NCBI RefSeq assembly: GCF_003335045.1
Contig: NZ_QOZG01000013.1
Location: 1 to 58,994 of the forward strand
Direction of reading: 5' to 3'
DNA from: Paramesorhizobium salinisoli
Lineage (GTDB): Bacteria > Pseudomonadota > Alphaproteobacteria > Rhizobiales > Rhizobiaceae
Length of the DNA stretch: 58,994 nucleotides
The first letter of the stretch is position 1. Each line of letters opens with the position of its first letter. A model generated the notes under the pieces. The model did not search any database. It was not told the origin of the DNA and saw nothing but the letters and a program-made list of their open reading frames with translations. Made by a program: the position numbers and the translations under genes. Positions 36,295 to 46,718 of this stretch are shown here, piece after piece.

Positions 36295-38215
36295 ATGACC
36301 CAGTTGAAAAGAGACCGCCAGTTCCGCCCCCTTCCCGTCCCGAGTGTCGAGATTGCGGGCCTGTTCGGCGACCGCCAGGATGCGATCTGCAATTCCACCG
36401 CCGAAACGCTTCTCAACCGCTGCGTCGAAGCGGGCATGGTGCAGGCAATCGATATGAACGAGCCCAGCCCCGGCATCGTCATCCCCATCCAGCCCTGGGG
36501 CGGCACGACGCAGATGTTCTGGGACAGCGATCTCGGGAAGTCGATCGAAACCGTTGCATATTCGCTCTATCGCCGGCCGAATCCACAACTCGAGGCTCGC
36601 GTCGATGCCATCATCGATCTCTACGAGAAACTGCAGGACGAGGACGGCTACCTCAACGCATGGTTCCAGCGCGTACAACCCGACCGCCGCTGGACCAATC
36701 TGCGCGATCATCACGAGCTATATTGCGGCGGCCATCTGATCGAGGGCGCGGTTGCTTACTTTCAGGCGACCGGCAAACGCAAGCTGCTCGATATCATGTG
36801 CCGCTACACCGACTATCTGATCACCGTCTTCGGCCATGGTGAGGGCCAGCTTCGCGGCTATTGCGGTCACGAGGAAATCGAGCTGGCGCTGGTCAAGCTA
36901 GCCCGCGTGACCGGTGAGAAGAAATATCTCGACCTTTGCAAGTTCTTCATCGACGAACGCGGAACCGAGCCGCATTTTTTTGACCAGGAAGCCATTCGCG
37001 ACGGTCGCGACCCCGCGGACTTCATTCAGAAAACCTATGAATATGGCCAGGCCCATCTACCGGTGCGGGAGCAGAGACAAGTCGTAGGCCATGCCGTTCG
37101 CGCCATGTATCTTTATTCCGGTATGGCCGATATCGCCACTGAATATAAGGACGACACGCTGACCTCCGCGCTTGAAACGCTATGGGACGACCTGACCACC
37201 AAGCAGATGTATGTGACCGGCGGCATCGGCCCCGCGGCTTCGAACGAAGGCTTCACCGACTATTACGATCTGCCGAACGAAAGCGCCTATGCGGAGACCT
37301 GCGCCTCCGTCGGCCTGGTCTTCTGGGCCAATCGCATGCTTGGGCGCGGGCCGAATCGGCGCTATGGCGATATTATGGAGCAGGCGCTCTATAATGGCGC
37401 AATGGCCGGCCTCTCACTCGACGGCAAGACCTTCACTTACGAAAATCCGCTGGAAAGCGCTGGCAAGCACCACCGCTGGACCTGGCACCATTGCCCTTGC
37501 TGCCCGCCGAACATCGCGCGCCTGCTCGCCTCGATCGGCTCCTATATGTATGCCGTCGCCGATGACGAGATTGCCGTGCATCTCTATGGGGAAAGCAAGG
37601 CCAGTTTTGAAATGGACGGCGCCAGGATCGAACTCGCGCAGAAGACGCGCTATCCCTGGGATGGCGCAATACGGTTCGATATCTCGACGGGCCAGCCTGC
37701 CCGCTTCGCTCTGTCGCTTCGCATCCCCGAATGGGCGAGCGGTGCTTCCATCAGGGTCAACGGCGAGGCGCTCGATTTAACCAGGATTACGGTCGAGGGC
37801 TATGCCCGCATTGAACGCGAATGGAAAACCGGCGATCATGTCGATCTCGATATTCCGCTGATCCCGCGCGCACTTTGGGCTAATCCGCTGGTGCGCCAGG
37901 ATGCGGGCCGCGTCGCGCTGATGCGCGGTCCCCTCGTCTATTGCGCCGAGGCGGTGGATAATGGCGAAGGCCTCAACGCCCTTGAGTTGGAAGGTGATGT
38001 TGCGCAAGCAAAGACCACGGAGATCGCCGAATTGCGCGGCGCGGTCGCGCTCGAACTTCCCGCCACCCGCGAGGAGGCCAATTGGGGCGATGTACTCTAC
38101 CGCACCTCACCGCCTGAAAAGCGGAAGGCAACGGCGCGTTTCGTCCCCTATCCCTTCTGGGACAACCGGGCGCCCGGAGAAATGCTCGTCTGGATGCGAG
38201 CGGGGAAGTTGAACC

Positions 38216-38223
<8 letters not shown>
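36295..38223 (+). CDS. GH127-family glycoside hydrolase (beta-L-arabinofuranosidase type)
   Basis: A 642-residue cytoplasmic enzyme of the former DUF1680 family. No signal peptide is seen, so it acts on imported sugar. By comparison with Bifidobacterium HypBA1, the zinc/thiolate site is recognisable: Glu334 and Cys336 in YAETCASV, Cys402 and Cys403 in HCPCCPPN. Cys402 is the expected nucleophile, and Glu318 in SNEGF, 16 residues before Glu334, is the expected acid/base. The loop between the two halves of the site is about 11 residues shorter than I recall for HypBA1. A C-terminal beta domain completes the protein. The gene sits between permease and ATPase genes of the same operon and overlaps the ATPase gene by 8 bases. 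Confidence 0.9.
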
Positions 38224-39298
<1,075 letters not shown>

Positions 39299-39362
39299 AA
39301 CCGCCATTTGCCGACGTCGATCCCATGAATTCGACGATGATAAAACGCTTGCCAGTCTCCTG

Positions 39363-39566
39363 TTAACCCTCCGCTTTCATTGTACTGGCGATTTTCAGGA
39401 GCTTCTCCCGATCGGTGCCGTGTTTTTCGATAAGTTCTCTTGCCTGGTTGGGCGAAAGATCCGTATGCTCAGCGAGATATCGGATCGTATTGTCAATCGG
39501 CTCGTTAGAATTCATCCAGTCGGTATTCGCTCCATGCTCGGATTTTGTCTCAGTGTTTTTCATCAT
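39363..39566 (-). CDS. Small DUF3606-like protein
   Basis: A 67-residue soluble protein. The second half, IRYLAEHTDLSPNQARELIEKHGTDREKLLKIA, resembles the short helical domain of DUF3606 proteins, common in alphaproteobacteria and of unknown function. AGGAAGAG lies just before tandem ATG codons. It is monocistronic, with an AT-rich upstream region. Confidence 0.6.
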   Translation of the reverse strand: MMKNTETKSEHGANTDWMNSNEPIDNTIRYLAEHTDLSPNQARELIEKHGTDREKLLKIASTMKAEG

Positions 39567-40044
39567 TTCTCTTCCTATGAGGAAAACTTAAAAGCGCTAC
39601 TATTTGTTTCGTTGTTGTTGAGTTATATTCACGCACAAAGCTGGTGTGGTTTGTTATTCACGGGCTGATATAATTTGGGACAGCAAACAGATGGCGGGAC
39701 GGTCTCATTCAAGAGGCTTTTGCGATATGCGTGCCTGACATGTCCTCGACATCGAAACAAACCGGCATAAAAAATGTTCCGGTCAATTTGAAATTTGGTA
39801 GGCATCATCATTGCCGACGCTGCAAACGCATCGTCAACACATGAACTGGCCCCACGCACGACTTCGCGGGACGGGCATGGAGCCAGCCACCCAGAACCTT
39901 GCGGTTCAAGGGCACAATACTATAAGCCTTTCCACCTATACGTACAATCTGACGGCGGATATGCTTGAAATTGTGGTAAAAGTGTAAAATTTTAACTAGC
40001 CAAACCCGGTCTCAATTTGTACTTTCCTGCAAAGGGGGCGGCAC
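39567..40044. other. Intergenic region, about 480 bp
   Basis: AT-rich on both sides, with no supported gene. It should contain promoters for the small genes at 39566 (minus) and 40045 (plus). A minus-strand frame at 39629-39859 has no ribosome site and unconvincing composition. Confidence 0.45.
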
Positions 40045-40320
40045 ATGACAGTATCATACAAGCAGATCAGCAATATCGTCGATCAATGGAGTGATAATCT
40101 ACCTTTCCCGACGGGGTTTCAAAAGCACCGTCGAGATATTGTGCAGAACACATATCTTCAATTTTTGACCGCGTTAACGACACTTGGCTTCACCAAAAAT
40201 GAAATTGAAGCAGCAACCGGAGGGCTGTACAATCTCGTTGAAAGACGGCTTGATGCCATTTACAGATCGGGGCTGGTTATTTTGAAACTGGGGGGGAGTG
40301 CTCCTTTGCACGACCGCTGA
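40045..40320 (+). CDS. Small hypothetical protein
   Basis: A 91-residue, probably helical protein (YKQISNIVDQWSDNL, QNTYLQFLTALTTLGFTKNEIEAATGGLYNLVERRLDAIY). I do not recognise it. GGGGGCGG lies 4-5 bases upstream of the ATG. Codon use looks less GC-rich than in its neighbours, which may indicate recent acquisition. Confidence 0.5.
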   Translation: MTVSYKQISNIVDQWSDNLPFPTGFQKHRRDIVQNTYLQFLTALTTLGFTKNEIEAATGGLYNLVERRLDAIYRSGLVILKLGGSAPLHDR

Positions 40321-40423
40321 TTATCTGTATTGCCCTTCGTCTGCAATGAAACTTATCAACCCCGGCCAGGGTCAGATAATTGGCAAATCTGCCGGAGCAG
40401 CGGCCTCGCGATGGATAGCCTGA

Positions 40424-41179
40424 TTAAAGAATCGAATCGTCGATGATGACGATCGGGCGTCCTTTCGAGCAGGCCTCGATGCGCGCATTGACGCGGTAGA
40501 CATCGCGCAGAAGATCCTCCGATATCACGTCTTCAGTCGGCCCGCTGACGATCATGGCGCCATCCGCAATGACGATTGTCTGCTCGCAATAGCGCAAGGC
40601 GTGATTGAGGTCGTGCAGCGCTATCAGAACTGCCATGCCCGATCGCGAGGATAGTTCCTTCATGAAGCCGAGAACCTCGACCTGCCTGAACAAGTCCAGG
40701 GCAGATGTCGGCTCGTCCATTAGCAGGACTTCCGGATTGCGGACCAGCGCCTGAGCGATTGACACGAGCTGCCGTTGACCTCCCGACAGTTCGCCGAGGC
40801 TCTTGAAGGCAAGCGCCTGGATCCTGAGCGCTGCGAGGATACGGTCGATCTCGCGCAGCTCGCTGTCGTGAACCTTCAGGCTCGACCCCTGCTTGGCCGC
40901 GAGCAGCACGGATTCATAAACAGTCAGAACTGCGTTTGCTCCTGTGTCCTGCGGCATGTAGCAGATGGTTTCAGAGCCTTTCACCGTGTCCGACAGATGG
41001 ACCAGACCGGGTCCGGATATGAGACCGGCGATGCGCTTGAACAAGGTGGACTTGCCCGCCGCGTTCGGGCCGATGACCGCGGTCATGCTCCCGCCCTTCA
41101 ACATACCGGTGGTGACATTGGCAAGCACGGTCTGCTTGCCATATTTCGCGCCAAGCTGTTCAACCGCTATGCTTACCAT
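40424..41179 (-). CDS. Iron/siderophore-type ABC transporter ATP-binding protein
   Basis: A 251-residue FecE/FepC-type ATPase. Walker A GPNAAGKST is at 37-45, signature LSGGQRQLVSIAQALVR, Walker B VLLMDEPTSALDLF, switch ALHDLNHALRYCEQTIVI. The start at ATG 41179 overlaps the permease stop by 7 bases; the frame upstream is a shadow of the permease gene. It is the last gene of a three-gene binding protein, permease, ATPase operon. Confidence 0.92.
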   Translation of the reverse strand: MVSIAVEQLGAKYGKQTVLANVTTGMLKGGSMTAVIGPNAAGKSTLFKRIAGLISGPGLVHLSDTVKGSETICYMPQDTGANAVLTVYESVLLAAKQGSSLKVHDSELREIDRILAALRIQALAFKSLGELSGGQRQLVSIAQALVRNPEVLLMDEPTSALDLFRQVEVLGFMKELSSRSGMAVLIALHDLNHALRYCEQTIVIADGAMIVSGPTEDVISEDLLRDVYRVNARIEACSKGRPIVIIDDSIL

Positions 41180-42240
41180 GAGCGTTTCCGATGGGTGAAA
41201 ATGAGCACGAAGAAGAAGGGCACACCGACAAGCGCCGTCATCACGCCTATGGGAAGCACCGCGCCCGGTATGAGCGTCTTGCTTGCAACCGAAGTAGCGG
41301 ACAGGAGCAGCGCGCCGCAAAGGACCGACGCCGGCAGGAAGAATCGTTGATCCTCGCCGACCAGCATGCGCGCGATGTGGGGTCCCACGAGGCCGACAAA
41401 CCCGATCGTGCCGACAAACGACACCGGAATGGCTGCCAGAAGGCTGACGACCAGCATCGTCTCTAAACGGAGGTAACGCACCTTGACGCCGAGGCTGGCC
41501 GCCTTGTCCTCGCCCAGCCGCAAGGCGGTCAGCGCCCATGCGCGCCGCGCGAAAAGCGGAAGGGTAAGGAACAAGGTTGCCGCCGTTATCGCGACTTTCG
41601 GCCATGTCGCCTTAGTAAGGCTGCCCATGGTCCAGAAAACAACGGCTGCCAGGGCCTGCTCCGAAGCGAGATATTGGAGCAGTGACAGGAGCGCGTTGAA
41701 GGTGAAGACGAGCGCGATTCCGAGAAGCACGATCGTCTCGACAGTCACGCCACGCATGGTCGAGGCAAAATGGATGAACAGGGCCGCCAGCATTGCCATC
41801 AGGAAGGCATTGGCCGGCACCATGAAATGTATGGCAAACGGAAAGATCGCAACGCCGCCCACGAGAGCGAGCGCTGCGCCAAAACCTGCGGCGGCTGAAA
41901 TCCCCAAAGTGAAGGGACTGGCGAGCGGGTTGGCGAGGATCGTCTGCATCTGTGCGCCCGCAACCGAAAGGGAGGCCCCGACAGTGACCGCCATCAGCGC
42001 GATCGGCATGCGGATATCCCAGATCACGACCCGCAGCTGATCGCTCACCGCACCGGGGTTGAAAAGCGCATCCAGCACATCGACAAGCGCATAATTGGCA
42101 GGTCCGAGCGCCATATCGACGGATACGCTTACAAGCAGCCCCGCAACAAGCAACGCAATAAGCACCGAGCGACGGAACACCAGCGCGCGATATGTATCGC
42201 GCGCTGCGGGCAATCCGCTATCCTCGGAGACGACGGCCAT
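41173..42240 (-). CDS. Iron/siderophore-type ABC transporter permease (FecCD family)
   Basis: A 355-residue permease with about ten helices. FecCD signatures are LRVVIWDIRMPIALMAVTVGASLSVAGAQMQTILANPLASP, a central LRLGEDKAASLGV, and GTIGFVGLVGPHIARMLVGEDQR. A single permease gene is present, so it should form a homodimer. The start touches the binding-protein stop (TAATG). Confidence 0.93.
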   Translation of the reverse strand: MAVVSEDSGLPAARDTYRALVFRRSVLIALLVAGLLVSVSVDMALGPANYALVDVLDALFNPGAVSDQLRVVIWDIRMPIALMAVTVGASLSVAGAQMQTILANPLASPFTLGISAAAGFGAALALVGGVAIFPFAIHFMVPANAFLMAMLAALFIHFASTMRGVTVETIVLLGIALVFTFNALLSLLQYLASEQALAAVVFWTMGSLTKATWPKVAITAATLFLTLPLFARRAWALTALRLGEDKAASLGVKVRYLRLETMLVVSLLAAIPVSFVGTIGFVGLVGPHIARMLVGEDQRFFLPASVLCGALLLSATSVASKTLIPGAVLPIGVMTALVGVPFFFVLIFTHRKRSW

Positions 42241-43379
42241 TATTCCCCGTCTCCCTCTTTGAGCGAGACGAAATAGCCCGGTTTATAATCAAGGGGCAGA
42301 AACCGTTCGTGCAGTTCCTTGAAAGTCGCCACCGGATCGAGATCTGCGAACAGATCCGGATGCAGCCATTTCGCGATCTCTTGAATGGCCACGAATTGAT
42401 AGGGATTGTTGTAGAACTGGTGCCAGATGGCGTGAACATTTCTATCCTTGACGGCTTTCACCCCCGTGAAGGCGGGACGCTTGGTCAGCGCCTCAAGCTT
42501 GCGCCGTGCTTCCTTTTGATCAGCGCCATAGCCCACCCCGACCCAGTTGCCACCCGGCACATAGCCCTGCCAGTTGCCTCCAGTAATGATGATCTGGTCC
42601 GGATTGGAGGCGATGATCTGCTCGGGGTTAACATTGCCGAATGTCCCGGGGATGATATCCTTCGCCAGGTTTATGCCGCCCGCGATCTCGACCATCTTGC
42701 CGAAATTCTCGTCGCCGAACGACATGCAGCAATCATCGGAATAGCCGCCGGCGCGCTCCATGAAGACCAATGGCTTCGGCGCGCTGGACTTCGCCAGGGC
42801 GTCGGTGACTTTCGCGATATTCTCAGAGCGGAACTTGACGAATTCCTCCGCCTTGTCCTGCTTTCTGAAAAGCTCTCCGATGATGCGGATACTCGCTTCG
42901 GTGTTTTCCATCGGCTTCTCGCGGAAGTCTATATAAACGACCGGAATCCCGACCTTGCCGAGCTTTTCGACGAACCCAGCCTCTTCTGTCGCGATCTTGG
43001 CATCGATGTTCATGATGATGACATCGGGCTTGAGAGCCACCGCCTGTTCAATGTCGAATGTTCCGTCTTTCATCCCGCCGAAGGTCGGCAGATCAGCAAT
43101 CGACGGGTACATGTCCAGATATGCGGCATAACTCTCGGGATCGGCCTTCGGCAGATCGTCGCGCCATCCGACGACGCGCTTGAACGGATTGTCACGATCG
43201 AGAATGGCGGTGAAATAAACCTGGCGGCCTTCTCCGAGAATGACATGTTTGACCGGAACGTTTACCTCGACCTCGCGACCGGCTATGTCCCTGATCTTGA
43301 CCTTGTCTGCAAGCGCTCCGCTGGACAGAGTGACAAGCCAACCCATGGCGACAATCGCCGCCTTGCTAAATAACCGCAT
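42240..43379 (-). CDS. Iron/siderophore-type ABC transporter substrate-binding protein
   Basis: A 379-residue FecB-like (cluster A-II) receptor. The signal peptide ends LSSGALAD near residue 25. The domain start KIRDIAGREVEVNVPVKHVIL and the stretches KPDVIIMNIDAK and FGNVNPEQIIASNPDQIIITGG are typical of class III binding proteins for siderophores, haem or cobalamin. No lipobox is seen. At its start it faces the methyltransferase gene across a region with iron-box-like sites. The ligand is unknown. Confidence 0.9.
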   Translation of the reverse strand: MRLFSKAAIVAMGWLVTLSSGALADKVKIRDIAGREVEVNVPVKHVILGEGRQVYFTAILDRDNPFKRVVGWRDDLPKADPESYAAYLDMYPSIADLPTFGGMKDGTFDIEQAVALKPDVIIMNIDAKIATEEAGFVEKLGKVGIPVVYIDFREKPMENTEASIRIIGELFRKQDKAEEFVKFRSENIAKVTDALAKSSAPKPLVFMERAGGYSDDCCMSFGDENFGKMVEIAGGINLAKDIIPGTFGNVNPEQIIASNPDQIIITGGNWQGYVPGGNWVGVGYGADQKEARRKLEALTKRPAFTGVKAVKDRNVHAIWHQFYNNPYQFVAIQEIAKWLHPDLFADLDPVATFKELHERFLPLDYKPGYFVSLKEGDGE

Positions 43380-43421
43380 CGTGCGTAACTCCGTGGAAAA
43401 CTCGTGCCTTCTATTATTTCA

Positions 43422-43436
43422 TGACTTTCACCGTCA
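43422..43436. promoter_or_regulatory. Candidate RirA (iron-responsive) site, TGA-N9-TCA
   Basis: TGACTTTCACCGTCA fits the TGA-N9-TCA pattern reported for RirA-controlled promoters of Rhizobiales. It lies 43 bases upstream of the binding-protein start. The pattern is short and expected by chance at some frequency. Its value comes from the iron-transport context and the neighbouring Irr-like site. Confidence 0.45.
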
Positions 43437-43446
43437 ACATATATTT

Positions 43447-43463
43447 TTTAGAAGACTTCCAAA
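43447..43463. promoter_or_regulatory. Candidate Irr box (ICE motif)
   Basis: TTTAGAAGACTTCCAAA matches the iron control element TTTAGAA-N3-TTCTAAA at 13 of 14 fixed positions. It lies 68 bases upstream of the binding-protein start and 22 bases before the methyltransferase ATG at 43486. Control of both directions by iron or haem status is likely. Confidence 0.65.
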
Positions 43464-43485
43464 CATGCAGCAGGTGGATATGGTG

Positions 43486-44292
43486 ATGGACGGATCCTCA
43501 AACGGATCGAACTTCGGTCTCCGCGACGAGATCAAGGCGTACTGGTCGCAACGTGCGGCGACATTCGACCTGTCTCCAGGTCACGCAATATTCTCCGAGG
43601 AGGAACGATCTGCCTGGTATCGCCTGATCACCAGGCATCTGGGCGATGGCAAGGGACGAACCGCGCTCGACCTCGCCAGCGGCACCGGCGTCATATCAAT
43701 GCTGATGGACGATATCGGTTTTGATGTCACTGGAATGGACTGGGCCGAGCCGATGCTCGAGCGCGCCCGCGCCAAGGCAAAGGCTGAAAACCGCAAGATT
43801 GCGTTCCGGCTGGGTGACGCGGAAAACACCATGGAGCCGGACAATCATTATGATGTCATCACAAACCGCCATCTGGTCTGGACCCTGGTGAACCCGGAAG
43901 CCGCATTTGCCGAATGGCTGCGCGTTCTCAAGCCCGGCGGCTCTGTTCTGATCGTCGATGGTGATTTCGTTAACGTCACATTCTTCGAAAAGCTTATCCA
44001 GAAACTCGCGAGCCTTTCGCAACGATTGGGGTTTGCCCACCCTCAACCTGGACAATTCTCGCAGCAAATGGCGGAGGTCCATCGAAGCATTCTCTCACGG
44101 GTTCATTTTTCCGGCGGCGCCCGGGCAGAAGCGGTTGCCGATCTCCTGAGAAAAGCAGGATTTCAGAACGTGACGATCGATAAGGATATGCGCCAGATCC
44201 ATCGGGCCCAGGCTAGACATATGGGACTCTGGAAAGGCATGGCGCGCATTGTGCAGCATCGCTATGCCATCAAGGCGACCAAAGGAGCATAG
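43486..44292 (+). CDS. Class I SAM-dependent methyltransferase, linked to iron transport
   Basis: A 268-residue cytoplasmic methyltransferase. Motif I is ALDLASGTGVISMLMDDIG, the acidic loop GMDWAEPMLERARAKA, motif II-like FRLGDAENTMEPDNHYDVI, and the post-motif LRVLKPGGSVLIVDGDF. I choose ATG 43486 because AGGTGG stands 8 bases upstream; ATG 43465 or 43480 would add up to 7 residues and would start on top of the Irr-like site. It is divergent from an iron-type ABC operon. It might modify a metallophore or its breakdown product, but no synthesis genes are nearby. Confidence 0.82.
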   Translation: MDGSSNGSNFGLRDEIKAYWSQRAATFDLSPGHAIFSEEERSAWYRLITRHLGDGKGRTALDLASGTGVISMLMDDIGFDVTGMDWAEPMLERARAKAKAENRKIAFRLGDAENTMEPDNHYDVITNRHLVWTLVNPEAAFAEWLRVLKPGGSVLIVDGDFVNVTFFEKLIQKLASLSQRLGFAHPQPGQFSQQMAEVHRSILSRVHFSGGARAEAVADLLRKAGFQNVTIDKDMRQIHRAQARHMGLWKGMARIVQHRYAIKATKGA

Positions 44293-44308
44293 CCGGGACA
44301 CCGATGGC

Positions 44309-44806
44309 TCATACCTCGCTGCCCAGTAGCCAGGTCGCGCTGGTTTCGACAATATGATCGATAGGCACGGCGATATCCTGTCGCAGCACGAGGGGTTCGC
44401 CGATGGGCGGTTCAAGCGTCGCAAGCTGGCTGTCGAGCATGGAAAGTGGCATGAAATGTCCCGTCCTATGCGCCATATGTTCACGCAGGACGGCAAGGCT
44501 TCCGTCGAGGAAGACGAAGAAGAGCGGTGCTGCGGCCTTCTGCCGCAAGCGGTCACGATAGGTCTTTTTCAGCGCCGAGCAGGAAATGACGACGCCGTCA
44601 GACGCCTCAGCCAGACGGGCGCCGATCAGGTCGAGCCATGGCCACCGATCCTCATCACTCAGCGGGATACCCGCCGACATTTTCTCGACATTGCCTTTCG
44701 GATGGAGCGTGTCGCCTTCCAGAAACGGCAGACCGAGCTTTTCTGCAAGCACTTCGCCGACCGTGGACTTGCCCGAGCCGGAAACGCCCATGACAATAAC
44801 CCGCAT
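44309..44806 (-). CDS. Gluconokinase
   Basis: A 165-residue kinase that forms 6-phosphogluconate from gluconate and ATP. P-loop GVSGSGKST is at 7-15, followed by EGDTLHPKGNVEKMSAGIPLSDEDRWPWL, CSALKKTYRDRLR and HFMPLSMLDSQLATLE, all diagnostic of the GntK/IdnK family. ATG 44806 has AGGT upstream; an in-frame ATG at 44818 overlaps the stop of the truncated SDR gene (ATGA) and is a possible coupled start. It lies in what remains of an idonate/5-ketogluconate gene set. Confidence 0.93.
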   Translation of the reverse strand: MRVIVMGVSGSGKSTVGEVLAEKLGLPFLEGDTLHPKGNVEKMSAGIPLSDEDRWPWLDLIGARLAEASDGVVISCSALKKTYRDRLRQKAAAPLFFVFLDGSLAVLREHMAHRTGHFMPLSMLDSQLATLEPPIGEPLVLRQDIAVPIDHIVETSATWLLGSEV

Positions 44807-44814
44807 CACTGACC

Positions 44815-44919
44815 TCATAAGCTTGCCATCATGTCGATGTTCAGCGCCAAGCCTATCCCCTGGCTTGATCCCGTGACAACGGCAAGCCTGCTCTCAAAAT
44901 TGAAAAGTGAAAAAGGCAT
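44815..44919 (-). pseudogene. SDR dehydrogenase (IdnO-like) collapsed by in-frame internal deletion
   Basis: A 34-codon frame begins normally, with GGAGGGACGGAG before its ATG. The product starts FNFESRLAVVTGSSQGIGLAL, the N-terminal strand and glycine-rich loop of short-chain dehydrogenases such as 5-keto-gluconate reductase. It then jumps to NIDMMASL and stops. The last residues resemble the usual SDR C-terminus (VDGGMTASL type). So about 220 codons seem to have been deleted with the ends left in one frame. The stop still overlaps the gluconokinase ATG, as expected of an idnO-idnK operon. The product cannot be an enzyme. Confidence 0.7.
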
Positions 44920-44978
44920 CTCCGTCCCTCCCTGGTACTGCCGGGTACAACAGAATGCAAAAGCTGGCAATCTGGTGT

Positions 44979-45170
44979 TTACGTGGACCCGCTCAGCATG
45001 ATCTCGGCATTTAGCGTTAACCGGTCGGCGGGGGCGCTATCGCGGAAGGTGACGGGCGCCTGATGCAATTCATCGGCAAACCGGTCGGCCAAGCGATGCA
45101 GCGCGTCGCCGACGCCGATGACCCAATCTCGCGATCGCCCATGAATGCGGTTTGGTTCAATCAGCCGGTT
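44979..45170 (-). pseudogene. C-terminal remnant of an unidentified gene in the idonate/gluconate locus
   Basis: A frame of 63 codons, open from TAG 45171-45173 to TAA 44979-44981, has no start codon at its head. It reads as protein: NRLIEPNRIHGRSRDWVIG, DALHRLADRFADELHQAP, RLTLNAEIMLSGST at the end. It is probably the tail of a gene removed by the events that trimmed the SDR gene. I do not recognise the family; the ending is faintly like a LacI-type regulator. Confidence 0.45.
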
Positions 45171-45266
45171 CTATGACCTCATCAGGCAGCGCACCGGGAC
45201 GATGCCCAGACTCTTCCCCCATCGATCAACAGAAAAACCGGACGTGCGTAGAATGCTTCCCAAGCC

Positions 45267-46502
45267 TCACCGACGGATCGGCGCGGCTTTCCCGAATAGC
45301 ACCCCTTTGGCTTCTGTCCCGAAACCGGCCAGGAGCGCGACAATGATGGCGACCACAGCGACGAAGAGTGCAAGCGAAAAGGCATAGTCATTGTTATAAT
45401 GTTCGGCGAGCCCGGCCTGCATGGTGGCGTTGGCGGCGGCGATCAGATTGCCCAGTTGATAGACCAGCCCGGGAAAAGTGCTGCGCAATTCATCAGGCGA
45501 GAGCTCATTGAGGTGGGCGGGGACAATTCCCCAGGCACCTTGCACGGCGAACTGCATCAAAAAAGCGCCGGTTGCCAGCAGCGCAGGGCTCGACGAATAG
45601 ACCCACAGCGGGATGACGGGCAGCGCGAGCAATGCGGCAATAACGATTCCGCGCCGCCGCCCGATTTTTTCGGAGAACATGCCGAAGGTAATGCCGCCCA
45701 GGATCGCGCCGATATTGTATATAACCGCGATCGTCCCGACGGTGGTGGTCGACAGGTTCTTCTGTACTTCGAGGAAGGTCGGGTAGAGATCCTGCGTACC
45801 ATGGCTGAAGAAATTGAAGGCGGTCATCAGGAGTACGGCATAGACGAACAGCCTGGCGTGCTGCTTCAAAACGGACCATGTGCTGATACGTTCTGTCCTG
45901 CTCTTGCGTTCCATGAAGACAGGGGATTCCTCCACATTCGAGCGGATATAGAGTACGAGAAGTGCCGGCAGCGCGCCCAGCATGAACATGCCGCGCCAGC
46001 CGATCACGGGAAATAACAGGAAGAAGACCAGCGAGGCGATAAGATATCCCGCCGGATAGCCAGCCTGCAGCAGACCCGAGACGAGCCCGCGCATCTTTGG
46101 CGGAATGCTCTCCATGGTGAGCGAAGCGCCAACACCCCATTCACCCCCCATCGCGACCCCGTAAAGGGCGCGCAGGATGATCAGCACCGTCAGGGTTGGC
46201 GCGAAACCCGACGCAAACTCGATCCCTGCATAGAGCATGATGTTAATCATGAGAGTCGGTCGCCGGCCGAATTTCTCCGCCAGATAGCCAAAGATGACGG
46301 CGCCTACCGGGCGCATGGCGAGGGTCAGCGTGATGGCGATTGTGACGCTCGCAATGTCTGTGCCGAACTCTTCAGCCACATATTTCATGACAAAGACGAG
46401 AATGAAGAAATCAAAGGCGTCGAGCATCCAACCGAGGAAACTGGCGATCACGACATTGCGTTGTTGCGCAGTCAGCGATCGCAGATCCGATAATGCCGAC
46501 AT
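45267..46502 (-). CDS. MFS carrier of the sugar-acid/organic-anion type
   Basis: A 411-residue, 12-helix symporter of the major facilitator superfamily. Seen are FLGWMLDAFDFFILVFVM (helix 1, DAFD motif of anion/sialate/lactate carriers), GYLAEKFGRRPTLM (loop 2-3 motif), and EWGVGASLTMESIPPKMRG. The second-half repeat is GMFSEKIGRRRGIVIAALL. Its place upstream of gluconokinase and SDR remnants suggests import of gluconate, idonate or a keto acid. It could still work alone, because kinase and carrier are both intact. Confidence 0.85.
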   Translation of the reverse strand: MSALSDLRSLTAQQRNVVIASFLGWMLDAFDFFILVFVMKYVAEEFGTDIASVTIAITLTLAMRPVGAVIFGYLAEKFGRRPTLMINIMLYAGIEFASGFAPTLTVLIILRALYGVAMGGEWGVGASLTMESIPPKMRGLVSGLLQAGYPAGYLIASLVFFLLFPVIGWRGMFMLGALPALLVLYIRSNVEESPVFMERKSRTERISTWSVLKQHARLFVYAVLLMTAFNFFSHGTQDLYPTFLEVQKNLSTTTVGTIAVIYNIGAILGGITFGMFSEKIGRRRGIVIAALLALPVIPLWVYSSSPALLATGAFLMQFAVQGAWGIVPAHLNELSPDELRSTFPGLVYQLGNLIAAANATMQAGLAEHYNNDYAFSLALFVAVVAIIVALLAGFGTEAKGVLFGKAAPIRR

Positions 46503-46718
46503 GGCTTTTCTCCTCCTCGCCAGTCAGTGCGGCGCTCGTCGAAACGGACGTGCATGGAGGCTCTAACACCTAGAAATGCTGCATGATTTTGTCCCGAGAT
46601 AAGGAACTATGCAGTAGCCTTCTGTCCGGCAAGTATTAATATACGCGTGGGGATTCCGGCATCAAGTAAACACCACTACACGATTATGGGATCAAAGGAC
46701 TGGACGCTGCTTCATGCG

